From positions 10,368 through 17,057 of the forward strand of contig NZHS01000049.1 in assembly GCA_002689735.1 (NCBI GenBank): DNA of 6,690 bases, written 5' to 3'. The DNA comes from Flavobacteriales bacterium (GTDB taxonomy: Bacteria; Bacteroidota; Bacteroidia; Flavobacteriales; BACL11). Positions 1 through 6,690 of this stretch are shown here, piece by piece. The translations under genes were made by a program, and so were the position numbers. Positions within the stretch are counted from its first letter, which is position 1; every line of letters starts with the position of its first letter. The notes below the pieces were generated by a model, which was not told the DNA's origin, searched no databases, and saw nothing but the letters and a program-made list of their open reading frames with translations.

Positions 1-423
1 ATAGATAAAATGCCAGAACTTTTTTATAAAACTTATTATAAAAAACTAAAAAAATTATTGCCCAAAAAATGGTGGAAAACAACTTCTCTAATCTTAATCT
101 GGAGTTTTATATTTATCTATTTGATTAAAATTATTACAAAAAGAGATTTTAATTTCTTACAAAATATTGTTTTAGTATTTTCTTTATTATTTTTTGTTAT
201 CTACCAAGATATTAGTAATGATTCACTAGAAAATAAAGAAGCTATAATTTTCTCACAAGTAATTGATATAATGAGTGCTCCATCTGAAAAGGCTAATAAA
301 CTTTTTACTCTTCATATTGGAACAAAAGTTAAAATTAACGATCAAATTGATAATTGGGTGAATATTAGCCTAGATAATGGAAATAAAGGCTGGGTTACTC
401 TAAAGCACTTAAAAGAAATCTAA
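1..423 (+). CDS. batE: C-terminal part of a BatE-like membrane protein with an SH3-like domain (5' end outside window)
   Basis: The reading frame is open back to base 1, so the ATG at 10 is probably internal. Counted from that Met, the protein starts with PELFYKTYYKK and a WW pair at residues 21-22. Two hydrophobic segments follow (about 24-42 and 49-65), separated by a short KRDF-containing turn. A soluble SH3-like domain (about 78-137) contains LFTLHIGTKVKI, DNW and a terminal GWVTLKHLKEI. This order (PE-F-aromatic entry, two transmembrane helices, short SH3 with an F-LH-GTKV motif) is what I know from the C-terminal half of BatE, the TPR/SH3 member of the Bacteroidota Bat (aerotolerance-related) operon. 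The TPR part would lie upstream of the window. The exact biochemical role of BatE is unclear; it is thought to act with BatA-D in the inner membrane and periplasm. Being last before a gap fits an operon-terminal position. Alternative: an unrelated membrane-anchored SH3 protein of 137 residues starting at base 10. Confidence 0.7.
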   Translation: MDKMPELFYKTYYKKLKKLLPKKWWKTTSLILIWSFIFIYLIKIITKRDFNFLQNIVLVFSLLFFVIYQDISNDSLENKEAIIFSQVIDIMSAPSEKANKLFTLHIGTKVKINDQIDNWVNISLDNGNKGWVTLKHLKEI

Positions 424-458
424 ATACATATTATAAAAATACTTGAAACTCTTTTTAT

Positions 459-493
459 TTTGAATAATTCTAACTTTAAATCTTATACTTTTG
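459..493 (+). promoter_or_regulatory. Candidate Bacteroidota-type promoter upstream of the secreted protein/adhesin operon
   Basis: TTTG at 459-462 and TACTTTTG at 486-493 fit the Bacteroidota promoter form of a TTG/TTTG box at about -33 and TAnnTTTG at about -7, with a 23-base spacer at the upper end of the usual range. Transcription would start near 498-501, giving a leader of about 70 bases before the ATG at 570. In DNA this A+T-rich such matches arise easily by chance, so this is a candidate only. Confidence 0.4.
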
Positions 494-532
494 TTTTGAT
501 ATTTTTATTAAGAAAATATACGTATTTTTACT

Positions 533-540
533 TATATTTG
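533..540 (+). promoter_or_regulatory. Second candidate -7 element (TATATTTG)
   Basis: TATATTTG matches TAnnTTTG exactly and lies 29 bases before the ATG at 570, a natural place for a short-leader promoter. No TTG box lies 17-24 bases upstream; the nearest (494-498) is 34 bases away, so it would depend on an activator or on the -7 element alone. An imperfect palindrome at 514-529 sits where the -33 box should be and could be an activator site. That last point is inference. Confidence 0.35.
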
Positions 541-569
541 TTTAATCACAAATTATAAATTAATTTATC

Positions 570-1025
570 ATGAATTTTAGATTAAATAATTTAGTCATAT
601 TAGTAACATTAATTTTTAGCATTAATACTCATGCTGAATCACCAAATAATTGGACTAATTATTACTCAGATAATGATGTAAAAATAGAGTACCAATATGT
701 AAATTGTGAGTATTCAGACAGATTTAATCAGGAATTTGTAATTCTTAAGATTACAAACCTTACAAGTAGCGATCTTTTAGTTAAGTGGGTTAATGAGTCT
801 TGGTATGATAAAAAATGTATTAATTGTTCTGATAATAGAACAGATGAAGCATCAAATAAAGTATTGATTCCTGCCAATCAAGTGTTAGTTGGAGATTGTA
901 ACATACAAGACAATCTAAGAATTTTTTCAAAGTTTAGTGATAGAATTGAAGATATGCCAGGAATCAAAAAAATAGTAGAGCTTACTAAATTTAAGCTTAA
1001 AGATATTAATATTGTTTATGAATAA
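570..1025 (+). CDS. Small exported protein of unknown function, coupled to the downstream adhesin
   Basis: This 151-residue protein belongs to no family I can name with certainty. The start at 570 is supported by a clear signal peptide: MNFR, then the hydrophobic run LVILVTLIFSI, then a THA-ES cleavage site around residue 22. There is no lipobox cysteine at the cleavage site, so it is probably soluble in the periplasm or secreted, not a lipoprotein. The mature part has alternating hydrophobic beta-type segments (VKIEYQYVNC, FVILKITNLTSSDLLVKWVN, KVLIPANQVLVGDC, FKLKDINIVYE), which suggests a small beta-sandwich. Four cysteines are present: C46, a CxxC pair at 83 and 86, and C110. They could form two disulfides. 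No T9SS sorting domain is visible. The stop codon overlaps the next start by 8 bases (1018-1025), so the genes share a transcript. A role in folding, stability or surface display of the giant neighbour is conceivable but unproven. Confidence 0.85.
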   Translation: MNFRLNNLVILVTLIFSINTHAESPNNWTNYYSDNDVKIEYQYVNCEYSDRFNQEFVILKITNLTSSDLLVKWVNESWYDKKCINCSDNRTDEASNKVLIPANQVLVGDCNIQDNLRIFSKFSDRIEDMPGIKKIVELTKFKLKDINIVYE

Positions 1026-4000
1026 AATTTTTAGCCAATTATCAAAACTAAATAGATATTTAGTTTTAATTTTCTGTCTTCTTGCCTTAGAATCCTTCAG
1101 TCAATGTTCTGTAACTTTAATATCTGTTAGAGATACAATTGCCTGTGGAGAGACACTTGATATTGAAACAATCGGACTTGGAGGATTGCAAACTGATGAT
1201 TTCACAGCAAATACATTAAGTGGGCTATGGGATATTGTTACTAATGGATGGGTAATTGGAGGACCTTGCGGTACTAACCCTAACGGTGGAGCACATTTAT
1301 GGTTTGGAAACGGATGTGCCATTCCAAGAGCCGCTACCACAATTGGTGTAGATGCTTCATGTGGCGGAACAATAAGCTTTGATTTTAGACAAGAAACACA
1401 ATCGGGAAACTGTGACGGTCCAGACTTACAAAATGAAGGTGTGTATTTACAATATAGACCACCTGGAGTAGCAGCATGGACAGACATAAACTATTTTAGC
1501 CCTATTGGCTTCCCATATACTGGATGGCAAAATCATTCTTTTCCACTTCCACCGGGAGCTCAATTTCAAAATACTCAATTTAGATGGATTCAATTTAATG
1601 CATCAGGAACAACTTGGGACTATTGGGGAATTGATAACGTCGCTATCTCTAGTTGTTCTAATTTTCAATATTCATGGTATGGACCTGGCGTGAATGGATT
1701 TACTGGAGATTCTATTCAAGTTGCTCCAACTGATAATTCTACACTTTACTCTGTAATGTATACAAATGGAGTAAATGATACATGCTATGATTCATTATCA
1801 GTTTATGTTGAACAACCATCTATTGTTGCAAATGTAACTCCATCTCCTTGTTCGGGTTCTGATACATTATTTGCTCAAGCCACAATTCCTGCAAATTGTT
1901 ATTATCAACTAGAATGCTGGAACTATCTACCTCCTCCTGGAGCTCAAAATCTAGGTTGGCAAGTTCCGGGAACAACACCTCAACTTTATCATAATATTGA
2001 CCTTATAATAAATGGTAATCTACAAAGTAATTATACCATGATTAATGGTCCAAACTACACATCTGAAAATTATTTACTTCCTGTTACAGATGGAGATGAT
2101 ATGGATCTTATTTTTACCTTTCTAGGTTCTGGAGCTAATGAAGCAATGTACAGACTCTATGATAGCCAAGGAAATTTAGTTACAACACAAGGCTTTCCAG
2201 GATCTGTACCTGGAAACTTTATCAATCACACAGTTGGATGTCCTGCTACTGCTACATATACATATGAATGGTCAAATATTACAAGCGGTGGTGTTGCTGG
2301 ACTAAATGATCCTAATATTCAGGGACCTCTAGCCACTGTTGCTCAAGTAACTAATTTTCAAATAATAGCTCAAGATTCTTTAAATCCTGCTTGTGTAGCA
2401 ATTGATACGGTTCTATGTCTTCCAAACATAAATACTATTACTGGTACAATGTCCGGAGTTACAAATATATGTTTAGGAGATGATGTTCAATTAGATTTTG
2501 TTCTTAATGGAAGCCCTCCATTTGATTTAATTTTAGATGTTTCTGATGCTACTGGTTTGTCCACAACACAAACTTATCAACTTGATGCTAATGGGTTGGT
2601 TTCTTCTACTGGCCTTCCGCTGATATTTACACCTACTGTAAGTACAACTTATTCTGTCCTCAGTCTCTCTGATGTCACTGGATGTCCTGGTTCCATTACA
2701 AATCCAGCTCTTGTAGTTACATTAAGTGATTATCCTTCATTCTCTGTAAGCACAATAAATCCAATAATTTGTCAAGGACAAAGTACAATATTAGACTTTA
2801 ATTTAACAGGGACGCCAAATTTCAATGTAAATGGAATATTTGGTTCTATTGTCACTAATCTTACACTCGACGCTTCAGGAAATGATGCTTTAGGAAATCC
2901 TATTTCTATAAGTCCAAATGCTACTACTACATATGATTTTACTTCAATTACTGGTAACAATGGTTGTGCTACAGCTTTAAATAGTAGCATTACTATCACT
3001 GTAAATCCACCAATTAATGCTGGAAATAACGCATTTTTACCGATTTGTACAGATGATATAAATACTTTTGATCTAAAAGATATTATTGGTCCTGGGCAAG
3101 ACACAATAGGATATTGGACAACAACAAGTGGTAATCAACTTCCTGTTAATCCAAACTTTACATTTAATCCACAAACAATGCCTGCTGGGAATTATACATA
3201 TACTGTTGAAGGCGCTCCCTGTCCAAATGACTTAGCTACTGTAAATATTTCCTTTACTAATCCTCCATTTTCGGGATTTGCATTAAACCAAGAAATTTGT
3301 ATTAATGATTATGCCGCTGGTAATACTTTCGATCTAAACAGTTTATTAATAAGTGCTGATGCTGGAGGAGTGTGGTCTTTAGGCAGTTCTATTATACCAG
3401 CTCAAATCAGTCCAATTACTTATGGTGCTGGTATTTATCAATTTAAATATGAAGTTTTTGGTGTAGCCCCTTGTAATGATATGAATACTGTAGCTACTCT
3501 TACTATAAATCCTGAACCTGTTGTTGGAAATTTCACCACTAATATTCCTGTTGTTGCTCAAGGATTTGATGTGGATGTCATTGTTGATATGATTGTTGGC
3601 TCACCTCCATTTACAGTAAGTGTAGTTGATGATGAAACTCCTCAAAATTTGTATACAATTAACGTTACACCACCAAATATGTCTGGATTAATTAATGTTA
3701 TTCCAAACAATATTCCAATTACAACTTATGCAATAGCTGGAGTTACAGATGGAAAAGGATGTTCTGCGACAATAGCAAGTCCTCCATTAAATACAACTCA
3801 AGTTATAGTTGATCCTTACCCATTTATTGATCCTTTTACCACCTCAACTCCTGTAATTTGTGAGGGAGATAATGCTTCAATATCAGTTGTTTTAAAATTA
3901 GGTGAGGCTCCAATAGTAATTGATTATTCTTACAATGGAAATAATTATGTGTATAATCTAGGTAGTGTAGGACAAATAACTCCTATTTCAGCTACAATTC

Positions 4001-5775
4001 CAATAGATATTTCTGGTCTACAAATTGGAAGTAATGAGATAAAAATTAATAGTTTAACTGATAATAGTGGTGTTTCTACACCTACAAACCAATTACCAAA
4101 TTCAGTTTTTATTACTGTGAATGCTAATCCAGATGTAAACTTCTCTACTTCTACTTCTGAAATATGCTCTGATGATCCTGCAATCTTAAATTTTAATTTT
4201 TCTGCTGGAGCTCCACCATTTTCAATCGATTATACTATTAATTCCAATAGTCAAACTCCTCTAGTGATTAATGGTTTTGGTAATCAGCAATATAATATTA
4301 TTCCTGCGCCTAATGTAGGTTCTAATACTTACGATATAATAAATATAACTGACGCTAATGGATGTATAGGAGTTCCAAATCCTAACACTGCTTTAATTTT
4401 TGTAAATCCAACTCCAGATATAAATATCACTGTTAGTGGCACAAACCCTATTTGTCAGGGAGATAATTCTGAACTATTTTTCCCAATACTATCAGGAACA
4501 GCTCCATTTAATATAAATTATTTGGCTGGAGGGACTTCTTTAACAACAAGTGTTGATGGCAGTGGAAATCCAATTTCAGGAAATCCAATGATCATTTCTC
4601 CAGCATCTACAACAACTTATACTCTTGTATCTGTCACAGATGCAAAAGGATGCTTCAATTCATTAAGCAATGATGCAATGCTAACTGTGAATGAAATTCC
4701 AAATGTTATAGTTAGTGGTGACACTGAAATATGTGATCAGGACAAAACCCCTTTATTTTTTACTTTTACTTCTGGAATAGCTCCATGGACGGTAAATTAT
4801 AATGTTGTTTCTTCTCCTGCGTCAGTTACTCTTTATAACTTAAACGATACTTTAATAGTTGACCCAAATATTACAACTACATACCTTTTTAATTCTATTA
4901 GTGATAATAATTGCTCAACTACAATAAATGAAGATGTTACCATCACAGTAAATTCTTTACCTCAATCTATTATTACAGGAGGAGGGTCTGTATGTGATGA
5001 CGGAAGTACTATTGAAGTTCAGATTATTACAACAGGTGGAACACCAAATTATAATATTAGCTATAATGCTGGCATTACAAATAACTTTGTTGCTGATGTT
5101 GAGTCTCCACTAACGATAAATACTAATGAATCTGGAACTTATACTATTTCTGAAGTTATTGATAGTAAAGGATGTATTGCTGAAAGTATTAATGGTAGTG
5201 TTAATGTTTATATAAATGAATTTCCAGAAGCTGTATTACAAGCATATCCACAACCAACAACACTTACAAACCCGAAAATTACTTTTATTGATGCTTCTTC
5301 AAATCATGCTAGCGGATACTGGGACTTTGGAGATGGAACGGTTGAATTTACCAATTTTGATGAATTAACACATATTTATCAAGATACAGGTTCTTTTGAG
5401 GTAATGTTACAAATTGAAAGTGATAGTGGCTGTTTATCAACTGCTTATCAAACAATTATTATTGACCCTGATTTCTTAGTCTATATTCCTGAAGGCTTTA
5501 CGCCTAATAATGATTTAAAAAATGATTATTACCAACCAATTGTAAGCGGAGTACTAAGCTATGAGTTTTCAATTTACACTAGAAATGGCCAACTTATTTT
5601 TAGAACTAATGATTATTCTAATATGTACTGTAATAATGGATGCTCTTCTGCGTGGGATGGGTTATTAAATAATGGTGATTATGCTTCTGCTGGAAACTAC
5701 ACGTACCACATGATAGTTTTTGATCTGAATGGAAAAGAAAGAACATTTCAGGGAAATATCTCTTTGATGAGATAA
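1018..5775 (+). CDS. Giant T9SS cargo protein: reelin-like domain, Ig-like repeats, PKD, type B sorting domain
   Basis: This 1585-residue surface or secreted protein is a probable adhesin. I chose the ATG at 1018 over an in-frame TTG at 1012 because it begins a proper signal peptide (MNKIFSQ, then LVLIFCLLALESFSQ, cleavage near 28). Residues 58-213 form a reelin-repeat-like jelly roll: CG at 84-85, LWFG at 94-97, RAATT, FDFR, EGVYLQYRPPG, TQFRWIQF, and a closing WGIDNVAI. Residues about 214-267 look Ig-like. Residues 268-470 are cysteine-rich, with a probable CUB-like part (IDLIINGNLQSNYT to MYRLYDSQGNLV). Residues 473-1403 carry eight degenerate Ig-like repeats plus two shorter modules. A PKD domain follows at about 1404-1484, with WDFGDG at 1435-1440. 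Residues 1486-1585 are the gliding-motility-associated type B C-terminal domain: YIPEGFTPNNDLKND, IYTRNGQLIF, WDG at 1546-1548, AGNYTYHMIV, and terminal G-ISLMR. Family knowledge places such proteins on the cell surface or in the medium after T9SS export, often with a PorP/SprF partner; none is encoded in this window. No catalytic domain is evident. The ligand is unknown. Confidence 0.95.
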   Translation: MNKIFSQLSKLNRYLVLIFCLLALESFSQCSVTLISVRDTIACGETLDIETIGLGGLQTDDFTANTLSGLWDIVTNGWVIGGPCGTNPNGGAHLWFGNGCAIPRAATTIGVDASCGGTISFDFRQETQSGNCDGPDLQNEGVYLQYRPPGVAAWTDINYFSPIGFPYTGWQNHSFPLPPGAQFQNTQFRWIQFNASGTTWDYWGIDNVAISSCSNFQYSWYGPGVNGFTGDSIQVAPTDNSTLYSVMYTNGVNDTCYDSLSVYVEQPSIVANVTPSPCSGSDTLFAQATIPANCYYQLECWNYLPPPGAQNLGWQVPGTTPQLYHNIDLIINGNLQSNYTMINGPNYTSENYLLPVTDGDDMDLIFTFLGSGANEAMYRLYDSQGNLVTTQGFPGSVPGNFINHTVGCPATATYTYEWSNITSGGVAGLNDPNIQGPLATVAQVTNFQIIAQDSLNPACVAIDTVLCLPNINTITGTMSGVTNICLGDDVQLDFVLNGSPPFDLILDVSDATGLSTTQTYQLDANGLVSSTGLPLIFTPTVSTTYSVLSLSDVTGCPGSITNPALVVTLSDYPSFSVSTINPIICQGQSTILDFNLTGTPNFNVNGIFGSIVTNLTLDASGNDALGNPISISPNATTTYDFTSITGNNGCATALNSSITITVNPPINAGNNAFLPICTDDINTFDLKDIIGPGQDTIGYWTTTSGNQLPVNPNFTFNPQTMPAGNYTYTVEGAPCPNDLATVNISFTNPPFSGFALNQEICINDYAAGNTFDLNSLLISADAGGVWSLGSSIIPAQISPITYGAGIYQFKYEVFGVAPCNDMNTVATLTINPEPVVGNFTTNIPVVAQGFDVDVIVDMIVGSPPFTVSVVDDETPQNLYTINVTPPNMSGLINVIPNNIPITTYAIAGVTDGKGCSATIASPPLNTTQVIVDPYPFIDPFTTSTPVICEGDNASISVVLKLGEAPIVIDYSYNGNNYVYNLGSVGQITPISATIPIDISGLQIGSNEIKINSLTDNSGVSTPTNQLPNSVFITVNANPDVNFSTSTSEICSDDPAILNFNFSAGAPPFSIDYTINSNSQTPLVINGFGNQQYNIIPAPNVGSNTYDIINITDANGCIGVPNPNTALIFVNPTPDINITVSGTNPICQGDNSELFFPILSGTAPFNINYLAGGTSLTTSVDGSGNPISGNPMIISPASTTTYTLVSVTDAKGCFNSLSNDAMLTVNEIPNVIVSGDTEICDQDKTPLFFTFTSGIAPWTVNYNVVSSPASVTLYNLNDTLIVDPNITTTYLFNSISDNNCSTTINEDVTITVNSLPQSIITGGGSVCDDGSTIEVQIITTGGTPNYNISYNAGITNNFVADVESPLTINTNESGTYTISEVIDSKGCIAESINGSVNVYINEFPEAVLQAYPQPTTLTNPKITFIDASSNHASGYWDFGDGTVEFTNFDELTHIYQDTGSFEVMLQIESDSGCLSTAYQTIIIDPDFLVYIPEGFTPNNDLKNDYYQPIVSGVLSYEFSIYTRNGQLIFRTNDYSNMYCNNGCSSAWDGLLNNGDYASAGNYTYHMIVFDLNGKERTFQGNISLMR
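2434..5226 (+). repeat. Array of degenerate Ig-like protein repeats inside the giant adhesin
   Basis: The encoded region (residues 473-1403) contains eight modules of about 85-105 residues. The shared pattern is an N-terminal I-C-x-G/D-D, a G-x-x-P-F/W turn, then I-x-P-x-x-T-T-T-Y, a T-D-x-x-G-C strand, and a closing T-V-N-x-x-P linker. Approximate starts are residues 473, 574, 836, 934, 1038, 1133, 1229 and 1316. Two shorter modules (665-749 and 750-833) interrupt the array and follow a different pattern, C-x-x-D, F-D-L, then a tryptophan (W700, W786), closing at C735 and C819. Six of the eight repeats keep both cysteines, 60-71 residues apart. Identity between repeats is visible in the protein but low in the DNA, so this is an old, diverged array and not a recent tandem duplication. 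Confidence 0.8.
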
Positions 5776-5797
5776 TATTTCACAACATTTTTAATTG

Positions 5798-5839
5798 AAT
5801 CTCCTTATTTTTTTATTGCTCAAAAAATAAGGAGATTTT
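5798..5839 (+). terminator. Intrinsic terminator after the giant adhesin gene
   Basis: A perfect 16-base-pair stem is formed by 5798-5813 (AATCTCCTTATTTTTT) and 5822-5837 (AAAAAATAAGGAGATT), around the 8-base loop TATTGCTC. A short T run (5836-5839) follows the stem. The hairpin lies 22 bases after the TAA. The GC core is only CTCC/GGAG, but the stem length and lack of mismatches make it convincing. The T tract is short, and the downstream DNA (ATATAAC) is already promoter-like. Confidence 0.85.
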
Positions 5840-5842
5840 ATA

Positions 5843-5850
5843 TAACTTTG
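5843..5850 (+). promoter_or_regulatory. -7 promoter element for the lectin gene, abutting the terminator
   Basis: TAACTTTG matches TAnnTTTG exactly and begins four bases after the terminator T run. The best -33 candidate is TTG at 5816-5818, inside the terminator loop, with a 24-base spacer, slightly longer than usual. A start site 5-7 bases downstream would fall at 5855-5857, on the GTG start codon itself, so the transcript would be leaderless or nearly so. Confidence 0.5.
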
Positions 5851-5854
5851 GATA

Positions 5855-6690
5855 GTGAAAAAATTTCTGATAATACTAATCTTCTTTCCATGCGCTTTAT
5901 TTGCTCAAACTATTACTAATATTTGTGATGGAGATAGTGCTTTAATATATGGGAGCTGGGAAAATTCTGCTGGAACATATACCAATTCTAATGGAAACAA
6001 CACAACACTTATAGTTAACCCATTACCAGTAATAACACCAAATTTTATTCTTAATGGAGATGCAACTATTCAGCCGGGAAATGTTTTCCAACTAACACCC
6101 GCACTTGGAAATCAATCAGGATCTGTATGGAATAATATTCAAATAAATCTTAATAATCCTTTTCATTTTAATATTGATTTATTTCTTGGATGTAATAATG
6201 GAGGGGCAGATGGTATTGCATTTGTTCTACAACCAATTAGTACATCTTTAGGATCTTCAGGTGGAGGATTAGGATATGCAGGTATTAACCCTTCTTTCTC
6301 AGTAGAATTTGATACATGGCAAAATAGTCAGTACGCAGACCCAACATATGATCATATTGCAATCCAAAAAAATGGAATTTTAAATCATCAAACATTTAAT
6401 AATAATAATTTAGCAGGACCGGTAGGCTTTCCTCCTGCAAATTACCAAATTGAAGATTGCCAATGGCATAGTGCTGTGTTTATGTGGGATCCAACAACAC
6501 AAACATTTACTTTAGATTTTGATGGTTATCAAAATGTAATAAGTTACACTGGAAATATTGTAAATAATATTTTTGGTGGAAATCCAATGGTATATTGGGG
6601 CTTAACTGCTGCTACAGGAGGTGCTAACAACATACAAAAATTTAGATTTAATTATGAACTAAATGACACTACTATATGTCAAAGTGATTC
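5855..6690 (+). CDS. Exported L-type (legume-type) lectin domain protein, 3' end outside window
   Basis: 278 complete codons are visible and the frame stays open to the window end. An in-frame TAA at 5843-5845 limits the start. The only good initiator is GTG at 5855, which begins a textbook signal peptide, MKKFLIILIFFPCALFAQ, with cleavage after A17. Residues 19-57 (NICDGDSALIYG-W-AGTYT, VNPLP) form a short repeat of the kind common in Bacteroidota T9SS cargo. Residues about 63-268 form an L-type lectin jelly roll: GGADGIAFVLQ at 116-126, SVEFDTWQN at 149-157, DHIAIQKNG, CQWHSAVFMWD, TLDFDG, and MVYWGLTAATGG. The E/D-rich VEFDTW strand and the GGADG loop correspond to the metal and sugar-binding region of legume lectins. 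That implies carbohydrate binding, but which sugar cannot be read. Residues 271-278 (DTTICQSD) look like the start of another Ig-like module, so the protein is probably long. A type B sorting domain is expected at the missing end by analogy with the neighbour; this is inference. Confidence 0.88.
   Translation, partial: MKKFLIILIFFPCALFAQTITNICDGDSALIYGSWENSAGTYTNSNGNNTTLIVNPLPVITPNFILNGDATIQPGNVFQLTPALGNQSGSVWNNIQINLNNPFHFNIDLFLGCNNGGADGIAFVLQPISTSLGSSGGGLGYAGINPSFSVEFDTWQNSQYADPTYDHIAIQKNGILNHQTFNNNNLAGPVGFPPANYQIEDCQWHSAVFMWDPTTQTFTLDFDGYQNVISYTGNIVNNIFGGNPMVYWGLTAATGGANNIQKFRFNYELNDTTICQSD

Noticed and set aside
433..458. Hairpin ATAAAAA/TTTTTAT as terminator of the BatE-like gene
   Set aside because: Only seven A-T pairs with a 12-base loop and no G-C pair; too weak to call a terminator in such A+T-rich sequence.
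1012..1017. TTG at 1012 as start of the giant protein
   Set aside because: The ATG at 1018 gives a normal signal peptide (MNKIFSQ) and the typical short overlap with the upstream stop.
1101..1487. Minus-strand open frame of 128 codons
   Set aside because: It lies entirely opposite the reelin-like part of the adhesin gene, has no signal or domain pattern, and is a shadow of the coding strand.
1505..1693. Plus-strand 62-codon frame inside the adhesin gene
   Set aside because: Overlaps the well-supported reelin-like coding sequence in another frame and has no feature of its own.
2772..3104. Minus-strand open frame of 110 codons
   Set aside because: Fully antisense to the Ig-like repeats, with no recognisable features and no promoter seen.
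3379..3561. Minus-strand open frame of 60 codons
   Set aside because: Short antisense shadow of the adhesin gene with low-complexity, Asn/Ser/Ile-rich translation.
2434..5226. Recent DNA-level tandem duplication or SprB-type repeat array
   Set aside because: The repeats share protein motifs but little DNA identity, and they lack the G-G-x-x-P-Y-x-Y-x-W pattern I associate with SprB repeats.
5829..5834. AAGGAG as a Shine-Dalgarno site for the lectin gene
   Set aside because: It is 20 bases from the GTG, too far for a ribosome binding site, and is the right arm of the terminator stem. Bacteroidota also rarely use such sites.
5890..5919. ATG at 5890 as a start for the lectin gene
   Set aside because: It is out of frame with the lectin and reaches a stop codon after nine codons.

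Overview
The window is strongly A+T-rich DNA from a member of the Bacteroidota, most likely a flavobacterium-like lineage; species and genus cannot be read from it. Four things support this. A giant secreted protein ends in the type B (gliding motility-associated) C-terminal sorting domain of the type IX secretion system (T9SS). The first gene is a BatE-type TPR/SH3 tail. The promoter-like elements have the Bacteroidota form TAnnTTTG. Shine-Dalgarno sequences at useful spacing are absent.

All genes are on the + strand. Positions 1-423 hold the 3' end of a membrane protein with two transmembrane segments and an SH3-like domain, probably BatE, whose start lies before the window. Positions 424-569 are a 146-base intergenic region with two TAnnTTTG elements and two A/T-rich palindromes. 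Positions 570-1025 encode a 151-residue exported protein of unknown function. Its last 8 bases overlap the ATG of the next gene, so the two are almost certainly one transcript and translationally coupled. Positions 1018-5775 encode a 1585-residue modular surface protein: signal peptide, reelin-like jelly roll, mixed Ig-like or CUB-like region, eight degenerate Ig-like repeats interrupted by two shorter tryptophan modules, a PKD domain, and the type B sorting domain.

A strong intrinsic terminator (5798-5839) closes this unit. A TAnnTTTG element follows within four bases, and the next coding frame opens with GTG only four bases after that element. This fourth gene (5855 to the window end) is a second exported protein with an L-type (legume-type) lectin domain. 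It is cut by the window edge, and its sorting domain, if any, is not visible.

Taken together this is a cell-surface adhesin or glycan-binding locus next to the end of what is probably a bat operon. The two large proteins would be exported by Sec and then across the outer membrane by T9SS. The T9SS role is well supported for the first and inferred for the second. The small exported protein may assist the giant one, but only gene coupling supports that. I see no RNA genes, mobile elements, CRISPR arrays or replication origin.
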